Positions 35,673-44,493 of a DNA stretch of 64,000 nt are shown piece by piece. The first letter of the stretch is position 1. Every line of letters starts with the position of its first letter. The DNA comes from Paracoccus luteus (GTDB lineage: Bacteria; Pseudomonadota; Alphaproteobacteria; Rhodobacterales; Rhodobacteraceae): assembly GCF_004522155.1 (NCBI RefSeq), contig NZ_SDEA01000012.1, positions 21,367 through 85,366 on the forward strand, written 5' to 3'. A program made the position numbers and the translations under genes. The notes beneath the pieces are model-generated. The model worked only from the letters and a program-made list of their open reading frames with translations. It was not told where the DNA came from and did no database searches.

Positions 35673-38074
35673 AACTCACCCTCTCCTGGCTCCGTGACCA
35701 TCTCGACACCACGGCCACCCTGACCGAGATCACCGACGCGCTGACCGACCTCGGGCTCGAGGTGGAGGAGGTCGTCGATCCCGCCGCGAAGCTTTCCGCC
35801 TTCACCATCGCCCGGATCACCCATGCCGAGCCGCATCCCGACGCCGACCGGCTGCGGGTGCTGCGGGTGGAAACCAATCAGGGCGAGAAGCAGATCGTCT
35901 GCGGCGCGCCGAATGCGCGGGCGGGGCTGGTGGGCGTGCTCGCCAGGCCCGGCGACTATGTGCCGGGGATCGACACGACGCTGGGCGTGGGAAAGATTCG
36001 CGGTGTCGAATCCCACGGCATGATGGCCTCGGAACGCGAGCTTGAACTCAGCGACGAGCACGACGGCATCATCGACCTGTCCTCGGGGGCTGTCGGGCAG
36101 CGCTTCGTGGACTGGCTGGCCGAGAACGCGCCCGACAGGATCGACCCGGTGATCGAGATCAAGATCACGCCCAACCGCCCCGACGCGCTGGGTGTGCGCG
36201 GCGTCGCGCGCGATCTGGCGGCGCGGGGCCTCGGCACGCTGAAACCGCTGCCGGTCGCCCCGGTCGCCGGCAGCTTCGACAGCGCCGTCACGGTCGCCAT
36301 CGCGCCCGAGGCCGCGGCGCAGGCCCCCCATTTCACCGGGCGTCTGATCCGCGGCGTCACCAACGGCCCCAGCCCCGACTGGCTGCAACGGCGGCTGCGG
36401 GCGATCGGGCTGCGCCCGATTTCCGCGCTGGTGGATATCACCAACCTCTTCACCTTTGACCTGAACCGGCCGTTGCACGTCTTTGACGCGGCCAAGGTCT
36501 CGGGCGGGCTGACCGTGCGGCACGCGCGCGCGGGCGAAACGCTGCTGGCGTTGGACGGCAAGACCCATGCGCCGCGCGACACCGATCTGGTGATCGCCGA
36601 CGACCACGGGCCGGAAAGCCTGGCCGGGATCATGGGCGGCGAGGGGTCCGGCGTGACGGAAGCCACCACCGACGTGTTCCTGGAAAGCGCCTACTGGCAG
36701 CCCATCGGCATCGCGGCGACGGGGCGCGCGCTCAGGATCAACTCGGACGCGCGCTATCGCTTTGAACGGGGCGTCGACCCGGCGTTCACCCGGCCGGGGC
36801 TGGAACTGGCGACGCGGATGATCCTTGATCTGTGCGGGGGCGAGCCGTCGCACGTCGTCGAGGCGGGCGCCGCCCCGGACCACGCCCGCGCGTATCGGCT
36901 GGACGCGGGCCGCACGCAAAGCCTGGTCGGCATGGACATCCCCGAGGCGGATCAGCGCGCCACCCTGGCCGCGCTGGGGTTCCGGCTGGACGGCGACTTG
37001 GCCCATGTGCCCAGCTGGCGCCCGGATGTGCAGGGCGAGGCCGATCTGATCGAGGAAATCGCCCGCATCGCCAGCCTGACCTGCCTGCAGGGCCAGCCCC
37101 TGCCCCGTCCGCGCGCGGGCGTGCCGCTGCCGGTGCTGACGCCGCTGCAGCGCCGCGAAAGCGCCGCGCGGCGGATGGCGGCTGCCCTGGGCTATAACGA
37201 ATGCGTCAGCTACAGCTTTATCGCGCAGGACGCGGCGGCGCTGTTCGGCGGCGGCACCGACGCGGTCAGGATCGAGAACCCGATCAGCTCGGAAATGAGC
37301 CACCTGCGCCCCGACCTGCTGCCCGGCCTGCTGGCGGCCGCGGCCCGCAACCAGGCGCGCGGCTTTGCCGATCTGGCGCTGTTCGAGGTGGGGCCGGTGT
37401 TTTCCGGCGGCGAGCCGGGCCAGCAGGCGGTGCAGCTGTCGGGCCTGCTGGTCGGCGCCAGCGCCGCCCGCGACCCGCACGGCAGCCGCCGGACGGTGGA
37501 TCTGTATGACGCCAAGGCGGATGCCGAGGCGATCCTGTCGGCCCTTGGCGCGCCCGCCCGCGCGCAGATCGACCGCAAGCTGGACGGCTGGTGGCACCCC
37601 GGCCGCGCCGGCAACATCGCGCTGGGGCCGAACCGGCTGGCGACATTCGGCGAGGTGCATCCCCGCATCCTGCGCGCGATGGACGTCAAGGGACCGGCGG
37701 TCGCCTTCACCGTCCACGTCGCCAACGTGCCGCTGCCCAAGGTCAGGACGCCCACCCGCCCGGCGCTGGCAGTCAGCGACCTGCAGCCGGTGGACCGCGA
37801 CTTTGCCTTTGTCGTGGACGACCGGGTCGAGGCGCTGGCCATCGTCAACGCGGCCCAGGGCGCGGACAAGGCGCTGATCGAAAGCGTGCGGGTGTTCGAC
37901 CAGTTCACCGGCGACAAGGCGCAGGCGCAGATGGGGCCGGGGAAAAAGTCGGTCGCCATCACCGCCCGCCTGCAACCCCGCGACAAGACCCTGACCGACA
38001 AGGACATCGAGGCGGTTGCCGCGAAGATCGTCGAAAAGGTCGGCAAGGCGACGGGCGGCACGCTGCGGAGCTGA
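35669..38074 (+). CDS. pheT: phenylalanine--tRNA ligase beta subunit
   Basis: 801 residues with the full domain set. The N-terminal tRNA-binding OB domain has FTIARITHAEPHPDADRLRV and QIVCGAPNARAGL. B3/B4 editing-region segments (VEIKITPNRPDALGVRGVARD-like), the B5 domain and the catalytic-like core follow. The C-terminal ferredoxin-fold anticodon-binding domain has VFDQFTGDKAQAQMGPGKKS and DKDIEAVAAKIVEKV. It pairs with PheS as an alpha2-beta2 enzyme. The start at 35669 overlaps the stop of the inserted membrane-protein gene by four bases, so its translation now depends on a ribosome site provided by the insert. Confidence 0.97.
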   Translation: MKLTLSWLRDHLDTTATLTEITDALTDLGLEVEEVVDPAAKLSAFTIARITHAEPHPDADRLRVLRVETNQGEKQIVCGAPNARAGLVGVLARPGDYVPGIDTTLGVGKIRGVESHGMMASERELELSDEHDGIIDLSSGAVGQRFVDWLAENAPDRIDPVIEIKITPNRPDALGVRGVARDLAARGLGTLKPLPVAPVAGSFDSAVTVAIAPEAAAQAPHFTGRLIRGVTNGPSPDWLQRRLRAIGLRPISALVDITNLFTFDLNRPLHVFDAAKVSGGLTVRHARAGETLLALDGKTHAPRDTDLVIADDHGPESLAGIMGGEGSGVTEATTDVFLESAYWQPIGIAATGRALRINSDARYRFERGVDPAFTRPGLELATRMILDLCGGEPSHVVEAGAAPDHARAYRLDAGRTQSLVGMDIPEADQRATLAALGFRLDGDLAHVPSWRPDVQGEADLIEEIARIASLTCLQGQPLPRPRAGVPLPVLTPLQRRESAARRMAAALGYNECVSYSFIAQDAAALFGGGTDAVRIENPISSEMSHLRPDLLPGLLAAAARNQARGFADLALFEVGPVFSGGEPGQQAVQLSGLLVGASAARDPHGSRRTVDLYDAKADAEAILSALGAPARAQIDRKLDGWWHPGRAGNIALGPNRLATFGEVHPRILRAMDVKGPAVAFTVHVANVPLPKVRTPTRPALAVSDLQPVDRDFAFVVDDRVEALAIVNAAQGADKALIESVRVFDQFTGDKAQAQMGPGKKSVAITARLQPRDKTLTDKDIEAVAAKIVEKVGKATGGTLRS

Positions 38075-38531
38075 TCCGTCGCATGGTGGGCGGCGTCGCG
38101 GATTGCGGGCCGCCCGCCTGATCGCCGCAGGCCGGCGCGTGGCCTGCCGGTCGGATCATCGTCGGTGGCCGCGGCTCGCGGGCCGTCCGCCTGATCGCCG
38201 CAGGCCATGCGCGCGCGGCCTGCCGGGGAGATCGGGTCATCGTCGGCGGCGTCGCGGCTGGGGGGCGTCCCTGATCGCCGCAGGCTGGGCACGCGCGGCC
38301 TGCCGGTCACATCATCGGCGGCGTCGTGGCTCGCGGGCCATCCGCCTGATCGCCGCAGGCCGGGCGCGCGCGGCCTGCCGGTCGGGTCATCGTCGGCGGC
38401 GTCGCGGCTTGCCACGGTCCGTCGCCTGACCGCAACCCAACCGGGCGCGCGGGTTCGCATCCCAGCGGGACGGCGGGCCGGTGCCCATGCGGCCCCGCCC
38501 GCCCCCGGGCCGCGACCCAGGCGACGCGACC
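38075..38531. repeat. hairpin-bearing tandem array after pheT (unit about 73-80 bp)
   Basis: Four copies of a unit start at the landmark CCTGATCGCCGCAGGC, with TGA at 38119, 38192, 38272 and 38347. Decayed copies run from the pheT stop (38072) to 38427. Each unit contains an inverted repeat GCAGGCC...GGCCTGC around about 10 bases and then TCATCGTCGGCGGCGTCGCGG. A hairpin-terminator-like or REP-like array is possible. From 38430 to 38531 there is G+C-rich sequence with nothing recognised. Confidence 0.85.
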
Positions 38532-39245
38532 TCAGGCGTCGGATGCGGCGGGGATCGTCAGCCCCTTCGCGACCGCCGGGCGGGACGTGAAGGCGTCGAT
38601 CCAGCGCGCGATGTTGCGGAAATCGTCCAGGCCGACCAGCTCATGCGCCTCGTATCCGGTGCGCAGGTTGCGCACCCAGGGCGCAAGGGCGATGTCGGCG
38701 ATGGAATATTCGCCCGCGATCCAGTCCTGCCCGTCAAGCTGGCGGTCGATCACGCCCAGCAGGCGCCTGGCCTCGTCGACATAGCGGGTCAGCGGGCGCT
38801 TGTCCTCGATCTCGGTGCCCTTGTAGCGGAAGAAATAGCCGATCTGCCCGAACATCGGCCCGACGCCGCCCATCTGGAACATCAGCCACTGGATGGTGTG
38901 ATAGCGCGCCGCCCCCTCGGGCGGCAGGAACCGGCCCGTCTTGTCGGCCAGATAGATCAGCATCGCCCCCGATTCCCACAGGCCGATCGGCTGCCCGCCC
39001 GGCCCGTCCGGGTCGATCATGGCGGGGATCTTGTTGTTGGGGTTCAGCGACAGGAACTCGGGCGTCATCTGATCCTCGGGATTGCCGATGCTGATGCGGT
39101 GGACGTCATAGTCCAGCCCGCATTCCTCAAGCATGATCGACGCCTTGACCCCGTTCGGCGTCGGCAGGCTGTAAAGCTGGATCACGCCGGGGCGGCGCGG
39201 CGGCCAGCGGCGGGTGATCGGAAAGTCTGAGAGATCGGCGGCCAT
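38532..39245 (-). CDS. glutathione S-transferase, YghU/YfcG-like disulfide reductase
   Basis: 237 residues. The thioredoxin-like N-domain contains [35 protein letters not shown] and the glutathione site [16 protein letters not shown]. The all-helical C-domain contains [20 protein letters not shown] and the N-capping motif [12 protein letters not shown]. The TPNG active-site loop and the MFGQ segment are typical of the nu-class GSTs YghU and YfcG, which reduce disulfides of small molecules. It converges on pheT across the hairpin array. Confidence 0.88.
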   Translation of the reverse strand: MAADLSDFPITRRWPPRRPGVIQLYSLPTPNGVKASIMLEECGLDYDVHRISIGNPEDQMTPEFLSLNPNNKIPAMIDPDGPGGQPIGLWESGAMLIYLADKTGRFLPPEGAARYHTIQWLMFQMGGVGPMFGQIGYFFRYKGTEIEDKRPLTRYVDEARRLLGVIDRQLDGQDWIAGEYSIADIALAPWVRNLRTGYEAHELVGLDDFRNIARWIDAFTSRPAVAKGLTIPAASDA

Positions 39246-39334
39246 CGGAAATCCCTTGTCTGGGCAGAGTTGCCGAATATCAACTAGGCCCGCGGGCGAT
39301 CCGTTTCAAACTGCCCGAACACGGGGGACAGGAC

Positions 39335-39772
39335 ATGATCAAGGAATTCCGCGACTTCATCGCCAAGGGCAATGTCATGGACATGGCCGTGGGCATCATC
39401 ATCGGCGCGGCCTTCACGGCCATCGTCACGTCGATGGTGGACGACCTCATCAACCCCATCCTCAGCCTGATCACCGGCAACACGGATTTCTCGGGGAACT
39501 ATGTCGTCCTGAAAGGCACCGCGCCCGACGGCGCGCCGCTGGCCGCGGCCAAGGATGCGGGCGCGACGGTCTGGGCCTATGGGTCGTTCTTCACGGCCGT
39601 TCTGAACTTTCTCATCATCGCGTTCGTGGTGTTCCTGCTGGTCAAGGCGGTGAACCGCATCAAGGAATCCGCGATGCGCAAGGAACAGGCGCAGGCATCC
39701 GCCGCCGGCCCCTCGCAAGAGGCGCTGCTGGCCGAAATCCGCGACCTGCTGGCCAGCCGCCCGCAGGTGTGA
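39335..39772 (+). CDS. mscL: large-conductance mechanosensitive channel
   Basis: 145 residues. The N-terminal amphipathic helix and first membrane helix read [20 protein letters not shown], with the pore-lining Gly/Ala stretch [21 protein letters not shown] periplasmic loop follows, then the second helix [20 protein letters not shown] and a charged C-terminal bundle ([11 protein letters not shown]). It forms a pentameric pore that opens under membrane tension to release solutes in osmotic downshock. The final codons CCGCAGGTGTGA seed the short repeats that follow. Confidence 0.96.
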   Translation: MIKEFRDFIAKGNVMDMAVGIIIGAAFTAIVTSMVDDLINPILSLITGNTDFSGNYVVLKGTAPDGAPLAAAKDAGATVWAYGSFFTAVLNFLIIAFVVFLLVKAVNRIKESAMRKEQAQASAAGPSQEALLAEIRDLLASRPQV

Positions 39773-39875
39773 GGGGCGCAGGTCTGATGCGCGCAGGTCT
39801 GGCGGGGTGCAGGTCAGACGGGGCCGCAGGTCTGGCGGGCGCAGGTCTGATGGGCGCAGGTCCGGGGCGCGCGGG
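39773..39875. repeat. short GCAGGTCTG repeats after mscL
   Basis: About six degenerate copies of GCGCAGGTCTGATG or GCGCAGGTCTGGCGG lie between the mscL and ald stops. The last coding bases of mscL (CGCAGGTGTGA) are the first copy, with further TGA at 39785 and 39848. Non-coding. Confidence 0.8.
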
Positions 39876-40991
39876 TCAGCCCCCCAGCGCCTGGTCGGGG
39901 GTCACGGCCGCGATCCCCAGCGCCTCACCCACCGGGGGCGAGGTCAGGGTGCCGGCATGGACCGCCAGCCCCGCGCGCAGATGCGGATCGGCCGCCAGCG
40001 CCTGCCGCCACCCGCCCGCCAGCGCCAGCACATAGGGCAGCGTGGCGTTCCCCAGCGCCTGCGTCGCCGTCCGCGCCACCGCGCCGGGCATGTTGGCCAC
40101 GCAATAATGCATGATGCCGTCCACCTCATAGATGGGGTCCTGGTGGGTCGTGGCGCGCGACGTCTCGAAACAGCCGCCCTGGTCGATGGCGACGTCCACC
40201 AGCGCCGCGCCGGGCAGCATCGTCGAAAGCTGCGCGCGCGACACCAGCCGGGGCGCGGCGGCGCCGGGGATCAGCACCGCGCCTATCACCAGATCGGCCG
40301 TGGGCAGCAGGTCGGCGATGGCGCCCGCGCTGGAATACTGCGTCGTCAGCTTGCCCATGAAGATGTCGTCCAGATAGCTCAGCCGCGCGACGTTGCGGTC
40401 CAGCACCGTGACGTTCGCGCCCATGCCGACCGCGACCCGCGCCGCCGCCGTCCCCACGACGCCGCCGCCGATGATGACGACGCGCGCGGGCCGCACCCCC
40501 GGCACGCCGCCCAGCAGGACGCCGCGCCCGCCGTTCGCCTTTTGCAGCGTCCACGCGCCCACCTGCGGGGCAAGCCGGCCCGCCACCTCGGACATCGGCG
40601 CCAGCAGGGGCAGGCCGCCGCGCGCGTCGGTCACGGTTTCATAGGCGATGGCGGTCACGCCCGCCGCCAGCAGGTCGCGGGTCTGGTCGGGATCGGGGGC
40701 AAGGTGCAGATAGGTGAACAGCACCTGCCCCGCCCGCAGCATCGCGCGTTCCGCCGCCTGCGGTTCCTTGACCTTGACGATCATCCCGGCCTCGGCGAAC
40801 ACCGCCGCCGCGTCGGTCGCGATGCGCGCGCCCGCCGCCGCATAGGCCTCGTCGGCAAAGCCCGACCCCAGCCCCGCGCCGGACTGGACCAGCACGTCAT
40901 GGCCGCGCCCGACCAGTTCACGCGCGGCGTCCGGGGTCAGCCCGACGCGGTATTCCTGCGGCTTGATCTCTGTGGGGCAACCGATCTGCAC
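39876..40991 (-). CDS. ald: alanine dehydrogenase
   Basis: 371 residues from a GTG at 40991 with AGGAG seven bases before it. The substrate-binding N-terminal part is IGCPTEIKPQEYRVGLTPDAA, and VKVKEPQ follows. The NAD loop VVIIGGGVVGTAAARVAVGMGA precedes VTVLDRN and DQGGCFETSRATTHQDPIYE with the usual catalytic residues. It interconverts alanine and pyruvate plus ammonia with NAD. It is transcribed away from an Lrp/AsnC regulator, as ald genes commonly are, so alanine-responsive control through the 134-base shared region is likely. Confidence 0.95.
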   Translation of the reverse strand: MQIGCPTEIKPQEYRVGLTPDAARELVGRGHDVLVQSGAGLGSGFADEAYAAAGARIATDAAAVFAEAGMIVKVKEPQAAERAMLRAGQVLFTYLHLAPDPDQTRDLLAAGVTAIAYETVTDARGGLPLLAPMSEVAGRLAPQVGAWTLQKANGGRGVLLGGVPGVRPARVVIIGGGVVGTAAARVAVGMGANVTVLDRNVARLSYLDDIFMGKLTTQYSSAGAIADLLPTADLVIGAVLIPGAAAPRLVSRAQLSTMLPGAALVDVAIDQGGCFETSRATTHQDPIYEVDGIMHYCVANMPGAVARTATQALGNATLPYVLALAGGWRQALAADPHLRAGLAVHAGTLTSPPVGEALGIAAVTPDQALGG

Positions 40992-41125
40992 GGGCGACTC
41001 CTGTTGATGGGATGGCCCGATGCTGTCACGGGGCAGACACAAGTTTCTGCTTATCTGCGCGCGGTTGTCAGGCTAAATCGCCGGTATGCGGGGATTATCC
41101 GGCAGGAACCGAAGGATCTGCGACG

Positions 41126-41587
41126 ATGGAGCATCTGGACGCGACCGATCGCCGCATCCTGTCGGTCCTGCAAAAAGACGGGCGGATCAGCAACGCCGAC
41201 CTTGCGGCGCGGGTGAACCTGTCGGCCAGCGCCTGCCACCGCCGCGTCCAGCGGCTGGAGGAGGCGGGGTTCATCGCCGGCTATGTCGCGCTGCTGAACC
41301 CGCGCAGCCTGGGGCGGACCACCACCGTCTTCGTGGAAATCACCCTGTCGGGGCAGGCCGACGAGGTGCTGGACGCGTTCGAGAAGGCCGTCCGCACCAT
41401 CCCCGACGTGCTGGAATGCCACCTGATGGCCGGCACCGCCGATTATCTGGTCAAGGTGCTGGCCGCCGACACCGACGACTTTGCCCGCATCCACCGCCAG
41501 TATCTGTCGCGGCTGCCCGGCGTGGCGCAGATGCATTCCTCGTTCTCGCTCAGGACGGTGCTGCAGACGACGGCGCTGCCGGTCTGA
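41126..41587 (+). CDS. Lrp/AsnC-family regulator, probable regulator of ald
   Basis: 153 residues. An N-terminal winged helix-turn-helix (LDATDRRILSVLQKDGRISNADLAARVNLSAS, then CHRRVQRLEEAGFI) precedes an RAM ligand-binding domain (VFVEITLSGQADEVL, ECHLMAGTADYLVKVLAAD, LPGVAQMHSSFSLRTV). Such proteins form octamers and respond to amino acids. Its divergent placement beside ald suggests it activates ald in response to alanine (AldR role). That is inference from position. It converges on mogA over a 38-base G+C-rich spacer that can fold (GCGGGG...CCCCGC). Confidence 0.9.
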   Translation: MEHLDATDRRILSVLQKDGRISNADLAARVNLSASACHRRVQRLEEAGFIAGYVALLNPRSLGRTTTVFVEITLSGQADEVLDAFEKAVRTIPDVLECHLMAGTADYLVKVLAADTDDFARIHRQYLSRLPGVAQMHSSFSLRTVLQTTALPV

Positions 41588-41625
41588 GGGGCGCCCGCGG
41601 GGTGCCGCCCCCCGCAGGCGCGCGC

Positions 41626-42168
41626 CTATCCCTTGGGCCGGAACGCCGCGATCCGCGCCGGGTCCGTCTCGATCCGGGCCGCGCCGATCAGGTCCAGGCA
41701 ATAGGGCACGGCCGCGAAGACCGCGTCCAGGCAGGTGCCGATGGCGGCGGGCTTGCCCGGCAGGGTGATCATCAGGCAGGCGTCGCGGATGCCGGCGGTC
41801 TGGCGCGACAGGATCGCGGTCGGCACGCCCTCGGCCAGCGACGCGCGGCGCATCTCGTCGCCAAAGCCGGGCAGTTCCTTCTCGATGACGTCGGCCAGCG
41901 CCTCGGGCGTCTCGTCGCGGGGTGCGGGGCCGGTGCCGCCGGTGATCAGGATCAAATCGGCGCCGTCGCCGTCGGCCAGCTTGCGCAGGGTTACGGCCAG
42001 CCCCTCGCGGCCGTCGGGGACGATATGGCGGGCGATCTCGACCGGCGAGGTGACGTTGGCGCGCAGCCATTCCTCGGCGGCGGGGCCGCCCTTGTCCTGA
42101 TATTCGCCCCGGCTGGCGCGGTCCGACACGGTGACGATGGCGATGCGGGCGGTCTGGCGTTGGGTCAT
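41626..42168 (-). CDS. mogA: molybdopterin adenylyltransferase
   Basis: 180 residues of the MogA/MoaB fold. [21 protein letters not shown] precedes the MPT-binding motif [20 protein letters not shown], with [19 protein letters not shown] at the end. It adenylates molybdopterin before molybdenum insertion. The length and the GGTGPAPRD motif fit MogA better than MoaB, but the two are hard to separate by eye. No other molybdenum-cofactor gene is in the window. Confidence 0.85.
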   Translation of the reverse strand: MTQRQTARIAIVTVSDRASRGEYQDKGGPAAEEWLRANVTSPVEIARHIVPDGREGLAVTLRKLADGDGADLILITGGTGPAPRDETPEALADVIEKELPGFGDEMRRASLAEGVPTAILSRQTAGIRDACLMITLPGKPAAIGTCLDAVFAAVPYCLDLIGAARIETDPARIAAFRPKG

Positions 42169-42403
42169 GCGGGGCCTGGCGGTTAGGGGACGGCGCGCGG
42201 CGGCCCGGACGGCCGCCGCGGCCCATCCTGCCCCGGCGACGCGGCAAAGGAAACCGCCCCGGGCGCACCGGCAACCCCTCCCCGCCGGTTCAAGTTTGCG
42301 CGCGCAGCCCCGGCGCGCGGCGCGCCCAAGGCCCGCCCGGCGTTGCGACAGCCGGAAAACCGTGCGAAGAACGGCCAAGATGGCTCAGTCAGGTTCCCCC
42401 TCG
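42169..42403. other. divergent gap mogA / PCMT-like gene
   Basis: G+C-rich non-coding stretch holding both promoters; no motif stands out. An in-frame ATG at 42380 could extend the downstream gene by eight residues. Confidence 0.4.
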
Positions 42404-43057
42404 ATGATCGATTTCCAGCAGCGCCGCACGATGATGGTGGACACCCAGGTCCGCCCCAACGACGTCACCCGATATCCCGTGATCGCCGCCATGCTTGACG
42501 TCCCGCGCGAGGATTTCGTGCCCGACGCCCGCCGCGACATCGCCTATTCCGGCGAGAACGTGGACCTGGGCCACGGCCGCGTCCTGCTGGAACCGCGCAC
42601 GCTGGCCAAGATGATCGACGCGCTGGACGTGCAGCCGACCGATCTGGTGCTGGATGTGGGCTGTGGGCTTGGCTATTCCGCGGCCGTGCTGGGGCGGCTG
42701 GCGCAGGCCGTCGTGGCCGTCGAGCAGGACGCCGAGATGGGCGCCGCGGCACAGACGCGGCTGGCGGCCAGCGGCGCGGACAACGTGGCCGTCGTGCAGG
42801 CGAAACTGACCGCGGGCGCAGCCGCCCAGGCCCCCTATGACGCCATCCTGGTCGGCGGCGGGGTCGAGCAGATGCCCGACGCCATCGCCGACCAGCTGGC
42901 CGAAGGCGGCCGCATCATCGCCCTGTGGGTCGAAGGCGCGCTGGGGACGGTGCGGCTGGGCACCCGCATCGACGGGCGGGTGGTCTGGCGCTTTGCCTTC
43001 CACGCCCATGCCCCGGTCCTGCCCGGCTTTGCCCATCAACGGGGATTCGCGTTGTGA
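42404..43057 (+). CDS. PCMT-fold protein-L-isoaspartate methyltransferase family protein
   Basis: 217 residues. It starts [20 protein letters not shown], a form typical of the Rhodobacterales and Rhizobiales paralogue located before tolC. SAM motif I is [20 protein letters not shown], followed by [10 protein letters not shown] and [28 protein letters not shown]. The fold is that of Pcm, but true isoaspartate repair is less certain: a second, canonical pcm lies at 47044. It overlaps the tolC start by four bases (GTGA), so a role linked to the envelope or to type I secretion is suspected. Confidence 0.83.
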   Translation: MIDFQQRRTMMVDTQVRPNDVTRYPVIAAMLDVPREDFVPDARRDIAYSGENVDLGHGRVLLEPRTLAKMIDALDVQPTDLVLDVGCGLGYSAAVLGRLAQAVVAVEQDAEMGAAAQTRLAASGADNVAVVQAKLTAGAAAQAPYDAILVGGGVEQMPDAIADQLAEGGRIIALWVEGALGTVRLGTRIDGRVVWRFAFHAHAPVLPGFAHQRGFAL

Positions 43058-44454
43058 GCGCGCTGCGCAAGGCCATGCTGGCCACCGCCCTGGTGCTGGC
43101 CGCCCTGCCCGCCCGGGCCGAGACGCTGGCCGACGCGATGGTCGCCGCCTATCGCCATTCGGCGCTGCTGGACCAGAACCGCGCCCTGCTGCGCGCCGCG
43201 GACGAGGATGTGGCCGTGTCGATGGCCGCGCTGCGCCCGATCGTGCAATGGGCCGCCTCGCACAATTTCCAGCGCACCGACGGGGTCGAGTCGGTCCAGA
43301 CGACCGCGCAGCTGGTCGCCCAGATGACGCTGTATGACTGGGGCCGCAACCAGCTGGCCATCGACATCGCCAAGGAAAACGTCCTCGCCACCCGTGAATC
43401 GCTGATCGCGGTGGAACAGGACGTTCTGCTGACCGCCGTGCAGGCCTATCTGGACGTGCGGTCGGCCGAACAGCAGGTCGCGTTGCAGGAAAACTCGGTC
43501 AACGTGCTGGGCCAGGAACGCCAGGCCGCGCAGGACCGCTTTGACGTGGGCGAGATCACCTCGACCGACGTGGCGCTGGCCGAGGCGCAGCTGGCCGCCA
43601 CCCGCGCGGGGCTGGCCGCCGCGCAGGGCGCGCTGGAAATCGCGCGCGAGAACTATCGCACCGCCGTCGGCCGCTCGCCCGGCGATCTGGCCAGCCCCCC
43701 GCCCCTGCCCAAGCGGCCGGAGTCGGTCGAGGCGGCGCAGGCGTCGGCGCGCGGCACCCATCCGGTCGTCCGCCAGGCGCAGCGCGCGGCGGCGGCGGCC
43801 GAGCTGCAGGTCGCGGCGGCGGCGACCGAACGGATGCCGACCGTGACCGGCAGCGCGGGCCTGTCGGCCACCCGTCAGCCGCAGGCCACGCGCGGTGCCT
43901 TGGGGTTGGCCACCGGGGTCGAGGCGAACAATTCCGCCACGCTCTCGGCCTCGATCCAGATGCAGCAGACGCTGTATTCCGGGGGCCGCCTGCCCGCCGC
44001 GCACCGCCGCGCGATGGCCAGCCGCGATGCGTCGCGCGCGACGCTGCTGAACTCGGCCCGGCAGGTCAGCCAGGCCGTGGGCACCGCCTGGGCGAACATC
44101 GACGTGGCCCGCGCGCAGATCCGGGCGATCAACGAACAGATCTCGGCCGCGCAGCAGGCCTATGAGGGCGTGCGCGAAGAGGCGACGCTGGGCGCGCGCA
44201 CCACCCTGGACGTGCTGGACGCCGAGCAGGATCTGCTCGAGGCGCGGGCGGATGCGATCACGGCGGAAGCCAATCTGCAGTTAGCACATTATCAACTTTT
44301 GGCTGCTATGGGGGTCTTGACGGCAAAAGACCTGAAGCTGGGGATACCCACCTATGACCCATCGGCCTATTACAACGCGGTGCGCGACGCGCCCTATACC
44401 AGCCGCCAGGGCGAGAACCTGGACCGCGTGCTGCGCGCCATCGGCAAGGACTGA
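43054..44454 (+). CDS. tolC: TolC-family outer membrane efflux/secretion protein
   Basis: 466 residues. A signal peptide is present ([17 protein letters not shown]). Two long repeated coiled-coil halves follow, with TolC landmarks [40 protein letters not shown], the second-half [14 protein letters not shown] and [21 protein letters not shown]. It forms the trimeric outer membrane duct used by type I secretion and RND pumps. No inner-membrane partner is adjacent; it could serve the RTX protease at 10336. The GTG at 43054 is coupled to the methyltransferase; an ATG at 43075 is the alternative. Confidence 0.93.
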   Translation: MSALRKAMLATALVLAALPARAETLADAMVAAYRHSALLDQNRALLRAADEDVAVSMAALRPIVQWAASHNFQRTDGVESVQTTAQLVAQMTLYDWGRNQLAIDIAKENVLATRESLIAVEQDVLLTAVQAYLDVRSAEQQVALQENSVNVLGQERQAAQDRFDVGEITSTDVALAEAQLAATRAGLAAAQGALEIARENYRTAVGRSPGDLASPPPLPKRPESVEAAQASARGTHPVVRQAQRAAAAAELQVAAAATERMPTVTGSAGLSATRQPQATRGALGLATGVEANNSATLSASIQMQQTLYSGGRLPAAHRRAMASRDASRATLLNSARQVSQAVGTAWANIDVARAQIRAINEQISAAQQAYEGVREEATLGARTTLDVLDAEQDLLEARADAITAEANLQLAHYQLLAAMGVLTAKDLKLGIPTYDPSAYYNAVRDAPYTSRQGENLDRVLRAIGKD

Positions 44455-44493
44455 CGGGCGGGGCCGGTCCGCCGGCCCGCAAGGCGGTGCGCG

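Noticed and set aside
38116..38420. CRISPR or tRNA-like array after pheT
   Set aside because: Whole units including the would-be spacers repeat, and no cloverleaf or CCA-like end is seen.
42404..43057. Naming the methyltransferase before tolC as pcm
   Set aside because: A canonical pcm sits beside surE at 47044; this paralogue starts differently and its activity is unproven.
44461..44478. Terminator between tolC and the PopZ-like gene
   Set aside because: The hairpin GGGCCGG-TCCG-CCGGCCC has no T-tract and lies 16 bases before the next start; it may be only a G+C-rich coincidence or an attenuating structure.
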